This document shows positions 43,886-51,456 of a stretch of 64,000 nt of DNA, in pieces. This DNA is from Paenibacillus xylanexedens. GTDB lineage: Bacteria > Bacillota > Bacilli > Paenibacillales > Paenibacillaceae. Numbering within the stretch: the first letter of the stretch is position 1; each line of letters begins with the position of its first letter. Below the pieces are notes generated by a model. It searched no databases, was not told the origin of the DNA, and worked only from the letters and a program-made list of their open reading frames with translations. The translations under genes were made by a program, and so were the position numbers. The stretch is from assembly GCF_017874615.1 (NCBI RefSeq), contig NZ_JAGIKV010000031.1, positions 1 through 64,000 on the forward strand, given 5' to 3'.

Positions 43886-44452
43886 TTACATGTTCTCATC
43901 GTAGCCCTTCACATCACGTTTGGCTGCGGTTGCGGGGGAGTTGGATGTACCATATTCTTCGACCGCTTCCCAGGCATCTGCGTTATCGAACTTGCCAGCC
44001 CGTTGCTGTCTTCCTTCTCCAGCACCACTCGGAGGCATGGTCATTACCTCTTCTTCAACGGGCCGATCGTTGCTGATCTCCCGATTAGGTGTGTCGTCAA
44101 TACAGTAAGCCGTATAGGGGATAGCTTCAAGTCGTTCGAAGGGAATATCTTCGCCGCACGTTACACAGGTTCCATATGTACCTTGCTCCATACGTTCCAA
44201 TGCGTCGTTCACTTGATTGAATTCGTCTGTTAATGTATCGTCGATCGCCAGATCACGGCTACGTTCAAATGTTTCCGTACCAGCATCTGCCGGATGATTA
44301 TCATAGGAGGACAACTCACCGGTTGAATCTTTCAGCGACTCGACTGGAGCACCGTCTTCCATGCTGGATTCAAAATGATGCTGCAAGTTTTCACGTTGCT
44401 GCAAAAGGGCGTTTTTCAGTATTTGATGTTGATCTTTCGTTAATGTACTCAT
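43886..44452 (-). CDS. TraR/DksA-type zinc finger protein (YteA-like)
   Basis: A 188-residue protein. The N-terminal half is a coiled coil (QHQILKNALLQQRENLQHHF), followed by a DksA-type zinc finger CVTCGEDIPFERLEAIPYTAYC near residues 104-125, where the first Cys pair is intact and one Cys of the second pair is replaced, as is common in YteA proteins. The C-terminal 60 residues are acidic. The ATG at 44452 follows AAAGGAG. YteA-type proteins are linked to sporulation or stress in bacilli; the role is not settled. Confidence 0.82.
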   Translation of the reverse strand: MSTLTKDQHQILKNALLQQRENLQHHFESSMEDGAPVESLKDSTGELSSYDNHPADAGTETFERSRDLAIDDTLTDEFNQVNDALERMEQGTYGTCVTCGEDIPFERLEAIPYTAYCIDDTPNREISNDRPVEEEVMTMPPSGAGEGRQQRAGKFDNADAWEAVEEYGTSNSPATAAKRDVKGYDENM

Positions 44453-44651
44453 AAGGACATGCTCCTTTCCCGTTGTGGGGTGTAGTGAGTCTTTACCCGA
44501 AATGGATGAAAAGCAATCATTTTCGTGAGGAATAGGGCTGTATCGTTTTATATCTGACGGATTATGTGTTATAAAAAATAGAGAGAGAAAATGCCGTATG
44601 TTCTTCACAGGAAATAGAAACACGGCTTGGCTTATAATGGAGGTTGTCAAT

Positions 44652-45029
44652 ATGGATGAACATATGAAACGAAGATTGGATAAACAGAGACAATTGTTTA
44701 AACAATTGGGTGTGCAGCTAGATGCGTTATCGATACATGAAAAACAATTTAATTATAAACTTCGTGGCTATGATCCGGATGAGGTAGATGCTTATCTTGA
44801 CCTAGTCATCAAAGATTACGAACGTTTCTATGCCAATATCGCAGATCTGATGGACAAATGGCAAGAACAGCAGTTAACGATCCGCGATCTTAAGTCGTCC
44901 GCGAAACCGGTGGAAGATCCAACCAAGATTGATCGCAAACAACTGGATGATATTGTGAAACAACTGGAATACAGTGTGCGACAGCTCAAGATCAGAGCAC
45001 GTCCCGAAAAGGATCTGTTCTCTGAATAA
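44652..45029 (+). CDS. DivIVA-domain protein
   Basis: A 125-residue protein with the DivIVA start: LSIHEKQFNYKLRGYDPDEVDAYLDLV near residues 23-49, then a coiled coil and a basic/acidic end. Such proteins sense membrane curvature or act in septation and cell-wall growth; it is shorter than DivIVA itself and closer to GpsB in length. GGAGG lies upstream of the ATG at 44652. It is divergent from the YteA-like gene. Confidence 0.83.
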   Translation: MDEHMKRRLDKQRQLFKQLGVQLDALSIHEKQFNYKLRGYDPDEVDAYLDLVIKDYERFYANIADLMDKWQEQQLTIRDLKSSAKPVEDPTKIDRKQLDDIVKQLEYSVRQLKIRARPEKDLFSE

Positions 45030-45071
45030 GGTCGGCATGTCCTGGATTATATTAAATAAAGGTGGTTAATC

Positions 45072-45506
45072 ATGAGTACTCATTTTTCGGTCAGTGTGCA
45101 TTGTTTGTTGTTATTGTCACTCAGCGCGCCTGAACGAATCACGTCTGCACATATTGCAGGTAGCGTGAATACCAACCCTGTCGTCGTCAGACGTATTCTG
45201 GGCGGGCTGAAAAAGGCAGGATTGGTGAACTCCTCTCCTGGAACAAGAGGTTTCTACTTAGCGAAGCCATCAAGTGAAATCACATTAGCCATGATCTATC
45301 AGGCTGCCAAGGACGAAGGTCCATTGTTCCCGATTCACGGCAATTGTAACCCGGATTGTGAAGTGGGCTTGCATATAGACAGCTTGCTGACCAATCTGTA
45401 TCAGGTTGCCGAGGCGAAGGTGGAGCAGTTCTTTGCATCCATTACACTTGAAGATATGGAACGTTCCTGTGCCCAGATGCAAGCTGTTCCATCACAGACA
45501 GAGTAG
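45072..45506 (+). CDS. Rrf2 family transcriptional regulator
   Basis: A 144-residue Rrf2-type regulator resembling YwnA. The winged helix includes ITSAHIAGSVNTNPVVVRRILGGLKKAGLV near 25-54 and the wing SSPGTRGFYLAKP. A C-x3-C pair (CNPDC near 94-98) is present but the three-Cys iron-sulfur site of IscR is not. GGTGG precedes the ATG. It may respond to thiol or nitrosative stress; no target is evident. Confidence 0.85.
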   Translation: MSTHFSVSVHCLLLLSLSAPERITSAHIAGSVNTNPVVVRRILGGLKKAGLVNSSPGTRGFYLAKPSSEITLAMIYQAAKDEGPLFPIHGNCNPDCEVGLHIDSLLTNLYQVAEAKVEQFFASITLEDMERSCAQMQAVPSQTE

Positions 45507-45529
45507 TTTGCAGTAAGACGAAAAGTTCA

Positions 45530-45730
45530 TGTTGGTTTTCAGTACCGAGAAGATGGGATGAAGCTAGAAATGGAGTAGCGGAGCGTAGGAAACTACGTGA
45601 GCAACTACAATGTTTCCTAAGGAAACAACCTTCGTAAGCATATGCTTATTTCGGCTGAATTCCATATTCGATGTTGCGATGCCGTTAGGCATCCTTCGTA
45701 ATCAAAAGTGGACTTTTTGAACGACCTCTT
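45530..45730 (+). repeat. Interspersed palindrome-rich repeat
   Basis: No coding potential. It contains GGAGCGTAGGAAACTACG, GTTTCCTAAGGAAAC and the end AAAGTGGACTTTTTGAACGACC. Elements with this look are, from memory, frequent between genes in Paenibacillus. A partial inverted copy of its right end lies at 41405-41445. Confidence 0.5.
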
Positions 45731-45751
45731 AAAGAAAAGGTGGGTTGTTAT

Positions 45752-46249
45752 ATGAAAATTGTAGTCATCTCCGACACGCATTGTTCACGTAAATCACGGA
45801 AGTTACCGACTAGGCTCCTGGATGTATTGCCGAGTGCAGATCTCATTCTTCATGCCGGTGACTGGTCGGATTGGAGTGTATACCCATTGCTTAGTGAGTA
45901 TGCACCAGTTGAAGGGGTAGCGGGTAATACAGACCCGTCCGAAATCGCTGAAAAATTGGGGTATTCCCGTATTGTTGAAGTGGAAGGACTTCGTTTGGGT
46001 CTTGTACACGGTCATCTGGGATCAAAGGGTACGGAGCAGAATGCAATTCATACGTTTGCAGGCCAGCATGTGGATGCTGTGATCTACGGACACTCACATA
46101 TCCCGGTGATGCATACCGTCGATAACACGCTGGTATTTAATCCGGGGTCGCCTACGGATAAACGTTTTCAGAAGCAATACTCATTTGGCATCATGACAAT
46201 AGATCAGGGGAAAATACAGGCTGAACACGTGTTCTTTGATCGGGATTAG
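45752..46249 (+). CDS. YfcE/MJ0936-type metallophosphoesterase
   Basis: A 165-residue phosphodiesterase. Metal-binding motifs are in order: SDTH near 7, GDWSD near 37, GNTD near 58, HGH near 85 and GHSH near 114. Family members hydrolyse phosphodiesters in vitro. The ATG at 45752 follows AAAGGTGGG. A terminator lies about 130 bp downstream. Confidence 0.88.
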   Translation: MKIVVISDTHCSRKSRKLPTRLLDVLPSADLILHAGDWSDWSVYPLLSEYAPVEGVAGNTDPSEIAEKLGYSRIVEVEGLRLGLVHGHLGSKGTEQNAIHTFAGQHVDAVIYGHSHIPVMHTVDNTLVFNPGSPTDKRFQKQYSFGIMTIDQGKIQAEHVFFDRD

Positions 46250-46376
46250 AGAGATATGCGCTGGTTGCAAGTTGGACGAGTACAAGAGCCAGAACCAACT
46301 ACTGAAGTGGCGACTGGATAACTGATAGGGAACCTTTTCCTCAAATTTCATCTTATAGATAAAAAAGATTATTGTA

Positions 46377-46427
46377 CAAGGCATCTTTGAACAGAATTGA
46401 AATCTGTTCCAAGGATGTCTTTTTTGA
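46377..46427 (+). terminator. Terminator of the phosphodiesterase gene
   Basis: Arms GGCATCTTTGAACAGA and TCTGTTCCAAGGATGTC pair with few mismatches and are followed by six T. Confidence 0.75.
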
Positions 46428-46563
46428 TTTGAGATCACATCATTCTTTTGGAAGTTATCTCTGAATGGGGAATGTGCTCAGTTCGTTATCTGTCATTCAT
46501 CTGTTGGCCTTTTCCCCTATGGTGACGTTCAGTGGAGTGATACAATGCCTTTACGACATGAAA

Positions 46564-46577
46564 TGAATACGTTTACA
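46564..46577. promoter_or_regulatory. cre-like site (CcpA) ahead of the sugar operon
   Basis: TGAATACGTTTACA matches the catabolite-responsive element TGWAANCGNTNWCA at all but one fixed position. It lies 15 bp before the first gene, so carbon catabolite repression of the operon is likely. The rest of 46428-46563 shows nothing recognisable. Confidence 0.6.
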
Positions 46578-46591
46578 TAAGGAGATGGATC

Positions 46592-47509
46592 ATGATGAAA
46601 CTGTCTGTATTCACGGTGGCTACCCCTGATCTGAATGCAGAAGAACTGGCATCGGCTGCGGCAGCAGCGGGAATTGATGGAATTGAGTGGAGATTCCGTG
46701 GTATTCCTGAAGATGCTATATCTGAAGAGCCTTCTTACTGGAGAAATAATCGATGCTCGGTAGATCCGAGCCGCTGGGAGGAACAGGTTCCTGTTTTTCG
46801 TGAAGCAGCGTTAGGGCAAGGTAGAAAATCCATCGCACTTGTACCGTATCTGAACTGTGGAGATCTGTCTGCGACAGAGCAGGCATTTCAGGCTGCGGCT
46901 GGATTGGGAGCATCTATGATGCGTGTAGGTGTTCCTGGATATGATCGCAAGACCAGTTATCCTGAGTTGTATCGTAAAGCCGTTGATTACCTGAGTGAAG
47001 TACAGGATTTGGCCAAACAGTACAACATCAAGGCGATTGTAGAGACACATCATCAGACGATAGCACCGACGGCCTCGCTGGCCTATCGGCTTGTGCAATC
47101 GCTCGACCCGCAGCATGTGGGTGTATTGTACGATCCAGGCAATATGGTGCATGAAGGATATGAGAATCATCGGATGGGACTTGAGTTGCTGGGGCCTTAT
47201 CTGGCTCACGTACATGTAAAAAATGCCGGGTGGTTTGAACCAGAAGGGAAAGATTCACAAAAGGCTAATGTGACTGAGAAGAGCAGCGGAGTGGCTCTGA
47301 ATACAGCCTGGAAATGTCACTGGATGCCGCTGACTGAAGGCATGGTCGATTGGGTACAGATGGTGCGGGATCTTCGTGCCGTCGGGTATGACGGATATTA
47401 CGGAATAGAGGACTTTAGTGGTGCCTTGGAATCCAAGGCGATGTTACAGCATTTTGCAGACGTTTTCGCCGAAATTGAGCGTCGTGTGGACGAGGAGGAG
47501 CAGTCATGA
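46592..47509 (+). CDS. TIM-barrel sugar phosphate isomerase/epimerase family protein
   Basis: A 305-residue AP-endonuclease-2-type TIM barrel (xylose isomerase-like). Metal-site elements include IVETHHQT near 150, VLYDPGNMVHEG near 178 and the end YYGIEDFSG near 270. It starts at ATG 46592 or 46595, with AAGGAGA upstream. It overlaps the next oxidoreductase gene by four bases. Together with two Gfo/Idh enzymes it resembles operons for inositol or keto-sugar conversion. Confidence 0.88.
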   Translation: MMKLSVFTVATPDLNAEELASAAAAAGIDGIEWRFRGIPEDAISEEPSYWRNNRCSVDPSRWEEQVPVFREAALGQGRKSIALVPYLNCGDLSATEQAFQAAAGLGASMMRVGVPGYDRKTSYPELYRKAVDYLSEVQDLAKQYNIKAIVETHHQTIAPTASLAYRLVQSLDPQHVGVLYDPGNMVHEGYENHRMGLELLGPYLAHVHVKNAGWFEPEGKDSQKANVTEKSSGVALNTAWKCHWMPLTEGMVDWVQMVRDLRAVGYDGYYGIEDFSGALESKAMLQHFADVFAEIERRVDEEEQS

Positions 47510-48678
47510 GTATCGTACGAGTAGCGGTGATTGGCATTGGAAACATGGGGGCAGCACATGCCAGAACGTTGGTGGCTGGAGAAGTACCCGGTGCGGAACT
47601 GGTCGCCGTATGTGATGTAAGAAGAGAGATGGAGAGCTGGGTATCCAGTCATCTTCCGGCAACGGTCACCTATTGGCAGGATGCTGAGCAGATGATGGCT
47701 TCGGGTACGATTGATGCAGTCATTATTGCAACGCCTCACTATGACCATCCGGAACAAGCCATTCAGGCGTTCCAGCATGGTTTGCATGTCATGATCGAGA
47801 AGCCGGCCGGTGTGTATACAAAACAGGTACGCAAGATGAATGAAGCGGCCGCAGCCAGCGGTAAAGTCTTTTCCATGATGTACAACCAGCGGACCAACCC
47901 ACTCTACATTAAGCTTAGAGACTTAATCGCTTCGGGAGAACTAGGAGAGGTACGGCGTACCAATTGGATTATTACGAACTGGTACCGATCCCAAAGTTAC
48001 TATGATTCCGGCGGCTGGCGGGCAACTTGGGCAGGGGAAGGTGGCGGTGTACTGATTAACCAGGACCCGCATCAACTGGATCTGTGGCAGTGGACCATCG
48101 GCATGATGCCGGTGCGAATGCGTGCTTTCTGTTCGTTTGGCAAGTATCGGAACATTGAAGTGGAAGATGATGTAACGGCTTATGTGGAGTATGAAAATGG
48201 AGCAACAGGTGTCTTTGTAACGACTACGGGTGAAGCACCGGGTACAAACCGATTTGAGGTCAACGGAGACCGAGGTAAAATCGTGATCGAAGACGGAAAA
48301 CTTACGTTCTGGCGACTTCGGGAATCTGAGCCTGAATTCAATCAGCGGTTTACCGGAGGTTTTGGACAGCCAGAATGCTGGAAATGTGAGATTCCGATTA
48401 CAGGTGTGGAAACGGGTCACCCGGGTCTGATACGCAACTGGGTTGATGCGATTCGTACAGGCGCACCACTTATTGCTCCCGGTGAGGATGGTATACACGG
48501 ATTAACATTGTCAAACGCTATGCTGCTGTCCACCTGGACGGATAACTGGGTGGATCTGCCGATCGATGAGGATCTGTTCTACGAGCATCTGCAGGAACGC
48601 ATTGCTGGATCAACAACGAAGAAAGACAAGGCATTCAGTGGCAGTCAACCTGCTGATTTGAGTCAGACGTTTAAATGA
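47506..48678 (+). CDS. Gfo/Idh/MocA family oxidoreductase
   Basis: A 390-residue oxidoreductase with Rossmann motif GIGNMGAAHA near 9-18, IEKPAGVYTKQ near 95 and the catalytic region GGGVLINQDPHQLD near 175. Start ATGA overlaps the upstream stop, so translation is coupled. The substrate is probably a sugar or polyol, shared with the neighbours. Confidence 0.9.
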   Translation: MSIVRVAVIGIGNMGAAHARTLVAGEVPGAELVAVCDVRREMESWVSSHLPATVTYWQDAEQMMASGTIDAVIIATPHYDHPEQAIQAFQHGLHVMIEKPAGVYTKQVRKMNEAAAASGKVFSMMYNQRTNPLYIKLRDLIASGELGEVRRTNWIITNWYRSQSYYDSGGWRATWAGEGGGVLINQDPHQLDLWQWTIGMMPVRMRAFCSFGKYRNIEVEDDVTAYVEYENGATGVFVTTTGEAPGTNRFEVNGDRGKIVIEDGKLTFWRLRESEPEFNQRFTGGFGQPECWKCEIPITGVETGHPGLIRNWVDAIRTGAPLIAPGEDGIHGLTLSNAMLLSTWTDNWVDLPIDEDLFYEHLQERIAGSTTKKDKAFSGSQPADLSQTFK

Positions 48679-48739
48679 AGACGATTTTGTATAAAACGAG
48701 TTCATTGTAATCAACATTTTATAATAAGGATGGGATGAC

Positions 48740-49837
48740 ATGGCTAAAGATGGAATGTTCTATGCACCAAAAAGTGTTACAAAAGAGGTCGTATGTGGTC
48801 CGGGTGAGTTCACGATTGCTGCAGTTGCGCTGGATCATGGACACATCTACGGCATGGTTGGGGCATTGTTGGAGGCTGGAGCTACTCTCAAGTGGGTGTA
48901 TGATCCGGACCCGGCGAAGGTAGAGGCATTTCGGAAGCAGTTCCCACAGGCTCAAGTCGCTGGATCTGAAGCAGAGGTGCTTGCAGATGATGAGGTGTTA
49001 TTGGTGGCAAGTGCAGCGATCACTTCAGATCGTGCACCGCTTGGCATGAGAGTTCTGGCCGCAGGCAAGGATTATTTTACAGACAAAGCACCGTTTACCA
49101 CACTGGAGCAATTAAAGCTTGCACGAGAAGAAGTGAAGCGAACAGGCAAAAAGTACATGGTGTATTACAGTGAACGACTGCATGTAGAAAGTGCGATCTA
49201 TGCGGGGCAGCTTATCGAACAAGGGGCAATCGGCAAAGTAGTGCAAGTTATGGGTACAGGCCCGCATCGCCTGAATGCTGGAGGAAGACCCGACTGGTTC
49301 TTCAAGCATGAGCAGTATGGCGGCATTCTCTGTGATATCGGGAGTCACCAGATCGAACAATTCCTGACGTTTGCATCATGTACGGACGCTGAGGTAGGGT
49401 TCAGTCGTGTGCATAACTTCAATCACCCACAGTTCCCGGAACTGGAAGACTTCGGCGAAGCTTCTCTGATCGGGGACAACGGAGCGTCCGGTTACTTCCG
49501 AGTGGATTGGTTCACACCCGATGGTCTGGGCACATGGGGCGATGGGCGTACAGTTATTCTGGGAACGGACGGTTATATTGAGCTGCGGAAGTATATCGAC
49601 ATCGCAAGGGAACCTCAGGGGGATCAGGTGTACCTGGTCAATCATGAAGGGGAGTACCGCTACAATGTAAAAGGCAAGGTCGGTTATCCGTTCTTCGGTC
49701 AGCTCATCCGCGATTGCCTGGACCGGACCGAGACAGCCATGACACAAGAACATGCATTCAAAGCGGCAGAACTCTGTCTGATTGCACAGCATAAAGCGAT
49801 GAGCGAACGCGTGGTGTGGAGTAGTGGAGCGAAGTAA
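48740..49837 (+). CDS. Gfo/Idh/MocA family oxidoreductase
   Basis: A 365-residue relative of the preceding enzyme with a less typical N-terminus (the nucleotide-binding turn reads LDHGHIYGMV near 27), FTDKAPFTTLEQL near 115 in place of the usual EKP motif, and GGILCDIGSHQIEQF near 193. It lies 61 bp after the previous gene with AAGGATGGGATG upstream. It closes the operon; a branched terminator follows. Confidence 0.88.
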   Translation: MAKDGMFYAPKSVTKEVVCGPGEFTIAAVALDHGHIYGMVGALLEAGATLKWVYDPDPAKVEAFRKQFPQAQVAGSEAEVLADDEVLLVASAAITSDRAPLGMRVLAAGKDYFTDKAPFTTLEQLKLAREEVKRTGKKYMVYYSERLHVESAIYAGQLIEQGAIGKVVQVMGTGPHRLNAGGRPDWFFKHEQYGGILCDIGSHQIEQFLTFASCTDAEVGFSRVHNFNHPQFPELEDFGEASLIGDNGASGYFRVDWFTPDGLGTWGDGRTVILGTDGYIELRKYIDIAREPQGDQVYLVNHEGEYRYNVKGKVGYPFFGQLIRDCLDRTETAMTQEHAFKAAELCLIAQHKAMSERVVWSSGAK

Positions 49838-49910
49838 ATGTTTTAGGTAAAGGAGAGCAAAGGTTGGTTACTATAGATTATCCGTAAATCTTCTTTTGTT
49901 GAGTGAAGAA

Positions 49911-49994
49911 AGAGCAGCCCAAATGTTAAACTGCATCCAAAAGGTTAGTCTTTTCTAACAAATGGAGCAGTTCGCACTGGGGCTGCTTTTTTGA
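49911..49994 (+). terminator. Branched terminator of the sugar operon
   Basis: AGCAGCCC pairs with GGGGCTGCT across about 65 bases, with inner pairings AACTGC/GCAGTT and GTTAG/CTAAC, then six T. The stretch from 49995 to 50094 shows no gene. Confidence 0.65.
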
Positions 49995-50079
49995 GTACGT
50001 TCGTGACTTCGCAGATGGATTAATATGGGTTATATTATAAGTAGTTCGGATATTCGTTAAAAAGAGAAGTGTATACGAA

Positions 50080-50101
50080 GTTCGTAGATATGATGTTATA
50101 C
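50080..50101 (+). other. Left boundary of the cassette array (attI-like or half site)
   Basis: TTCGTAGATA followed after four bases by GTTATAC (50095-50101) resembles the right half of the array sites (the site ending at 55597 also reads TTCGTAGATA). GTTATAC is perfectly complementary to the heptamer at the end of the first cassette (GTATAAC, 50463). No left half is seen upstream. It could be the primary insertion site or the remains of a lost site. Confidence 0.55.
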
Positions 50102-50140
50102 GACAGAATCAACAAATAGAAAAATCTTGAAAAGGAACTC

Positions 50141-50169
50141 TTGTTCTCTTTTTTAGTAGGTGCTAGAAT
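50141..50169 (+). promoter_or_regulatory. Promoter inside the first cassette
   Basis: TTGTTC (50141-50146) and TAGAAT (50164-50169) are 17 bp apart, 40 bp ahead of a peptide gene. It may also serve cassettes downstream if the following terminator leaks. Confidence 0.5.
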
Positions 50170-50208
50170 ATATTTGAAATCAAATTATGATAACGGAGGT
50201 GAATTTTC

Positions 50209-50359
50209 ATGGCGGTTAAACATATTCCAACAAATATTGTGCACAGTGGAAGTAAAGGGTGGAACTACTGGATGTGGCACGAATACCAATGAACATTCGG
50301 ATCATTGGATGAGTACTGGTGCAATTGTTACTTGCAATAAAAATGGTTGTAAGAACTAA
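50209..50359 (+). pseudogene. Cys/Thr-rich small peptide gene with a frameshift
   Basis: An ATG with AACGGAGGTG upstream opens MAVKHIPTNIVHSGSKG, then runs to a stop at 50290. Removing one G from GGG at 50255-50257 would continue into a frame rich in Gly, Thr, Ser and Cys (GGTTGCGTNTNEHS, ending CNKNGCKN) and give a 49-residue peptide with a Gly-Gly and three Cys. That look recalls ribosomally made, modified peptides such as lanthipeptides, but no modification gene is present. Without the repair it encodes only 27 residues. Function unknown. Confidence 0.4.
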
Positions 50360-50366
50360 AAACGAT

Positions 50367-50416
50367 AAAACAATGACTGCCTGCGATGAGTGTTAGGGCA
50401 GTCATTGTTTTAAACT
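50367..50416 (+). terminator. Terminator in the first cassette
   Basis: AAAACAATGACTGCC and GGCAGTCATTGTTTT form a perfect 15-bp stem around a 15-base loop, with AT-rich flanks. Confidence 0.8.
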
Positions 50417-50462
50417 GAAGAAGATGAATAATAAAGGTATATTCGAGAAGAGATTTCTAGTC

Positions 50463-50577
50463 GTATAACATAATATCCAAGCACCGAATCCTTGGGGGCC
50501 TTGGTCTGCTGGATGGATTTCCAAGAGGTACATCGGCAGAGAATCCCGTTAGAGTTATTAATACAGGAACGTTATAG
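50463..50577 (+). repeat. attC-like site 1
   Basis: Left heptamer GTATAAC, right heptamer GTTATAG. TTGGTCTGCT and GGCAGAG form the internal arm. The inner arm near the ends (TATCCAAG against TTAATAC) is degraded. Confidence 0.65.
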
Positions 50578-50593
50578 AATAGAATCAAATGAA

Positions 50594-50612
50594 AAGAGAG
50601 CCGTTTGGCTTT
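50594..50612 (-). terminator. Terminator of the minus-strand cassette gene
   Basis: On the minus strand AGCC-AAAC-GGCT is followed by CTCTTTTC. Confidence 0.5.
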
Positions 50613-50899
50613 CAATTAGAATTTATATTTAATTCATTATGTAATTGAAGGGCATCTTTAAAACCTTGTAAGTAGATTTCACGTTCTAGAATTGTTTGAA
50701 CTGAGAGGTCTGCATCATCGTAAAGAAATAGAGTTTTATGCATATCCTGAGGTAGAAGTTCATGTAACTGTTTGAAGTAAAGATTTCGCTCAGAAGAGAA
50801 TTGATTGTAAATAGTGTTGTTCTTGAGAAGGTCGCTATATAAGGCTTCAATTCGGTTACGTATCAACGAATCAAGTAAGACTTCTAAAGAATTGTACAT
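50612..50899 (-). CDS. Small helical hypothetical protein (DUF6809-like)
   Basis: A 95-residue protein, the only complete array gene on the minus strand. It begins MYNSLEVLLDSLIRNRIEALY and is helical and charged throughout. This resembles a Firmicute family of about 90 residues that I tentatively associate with DUF6809; function unknown. It shares its cassette with a divergent Cro/CI-type gene, so the two may form a small regulatory or addiction-like unit, which is inference only. Confidence 0.55.
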   Translation of the reverse strand: MYNSLEVLLDSLIRNRIEALYSDLLKNNTIYNQFSSERNLYFKQLHELLPQDMHKTLFLYDDADLSVQTILEREIYLQGFKDALQLHNELNINSN

Positions 50900-51070
50900 A
50901 AATGATCACCGTCCATTATATTTTATTTTGCGAACAAAAATTTAACTTATTGAATATTATTTTATCATAATGAAAATTATAGTCAAGACATATCAAAGAT
51001 ATTTTTGATTAAAAAAATATATTTTCATATAATTAAAGAAAAATTCAATTTGGATACAAAGGAGTACCAG

Positions 51071-51274
51071 ATGATAAGTTATAAACCATTCCAAAAATTA
51101 TTGATTGACAGGGAGATTAAGAAACAAGATTTATTAAGAATGACGGGAATTTCATCGGCAACGATGGCAAAGCTCAACACAAATGAGTATGTATCTTTAG
51201 AAGTCATTGATAAATTATGTACGGCATTGGAATGCCAACCTGGAGATCTTTTGGAACATCTAACAGACCAATGA
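51071..51274 (+). CDS. Cro/CI-type helix-turn-helix protein
   Basis: A 67-residue XRE-type DNA-binding protein: KKQDLLRMTGISSATMAKLNTNE at about residues 17-40 is the helix-turn-helix. GGAG lies ten bases before the ATG at 51071; the frame extends upstream into AT-rich sequence without a ribosome site. It is divergent from the 95-residue gene and may regulate it. Confidence 0.75.
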   Translation: MISYKPFQKLLIDREIKKQDLLRMTGISSATMAKLNTNEYVSLEVIDKLCTALECQPGDLLEHLTDQ

Positions 51275-51324
51275 AAGAATAGAATGTAAGAGGATGTTGG
51301 TTAACTCGAAGATTCGATTCCGCC

Positions 51325-51433
51325 GTATAACATAATATTCAAGCTGTAGCTTCTTTAGAGCTTTGGTCTTGTGGAAGCGTTTCAGCAGACACATCCGACT
51401 TCGTCGGACGTCTTGAATACAACAACGTAAGAC
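51325..51433 (+). repeat. attC-like site 2
   Basis: Left heptamer GTATAAC; right end reads AACGTAAGAC, with a T missing from the usual GTT. Contains TATTCAAGC, TTGGTC, GCAGACACATCC and a small CCGACTTCGTCGG hairpin, then TTGAATAC. Confidence 0.75.
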
Positions 51434-51456
51434 GAAATTTATTGAGGAGAGAAAAT

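Noticed and set aside
49926-49965. GTTAG/CTAAC hairpin near 49948 as a further array site
   Set aside because: It is part of the branched terminator of the upstream operon and lacks the TATTCA, TTGGTC and GAATAC blocks.
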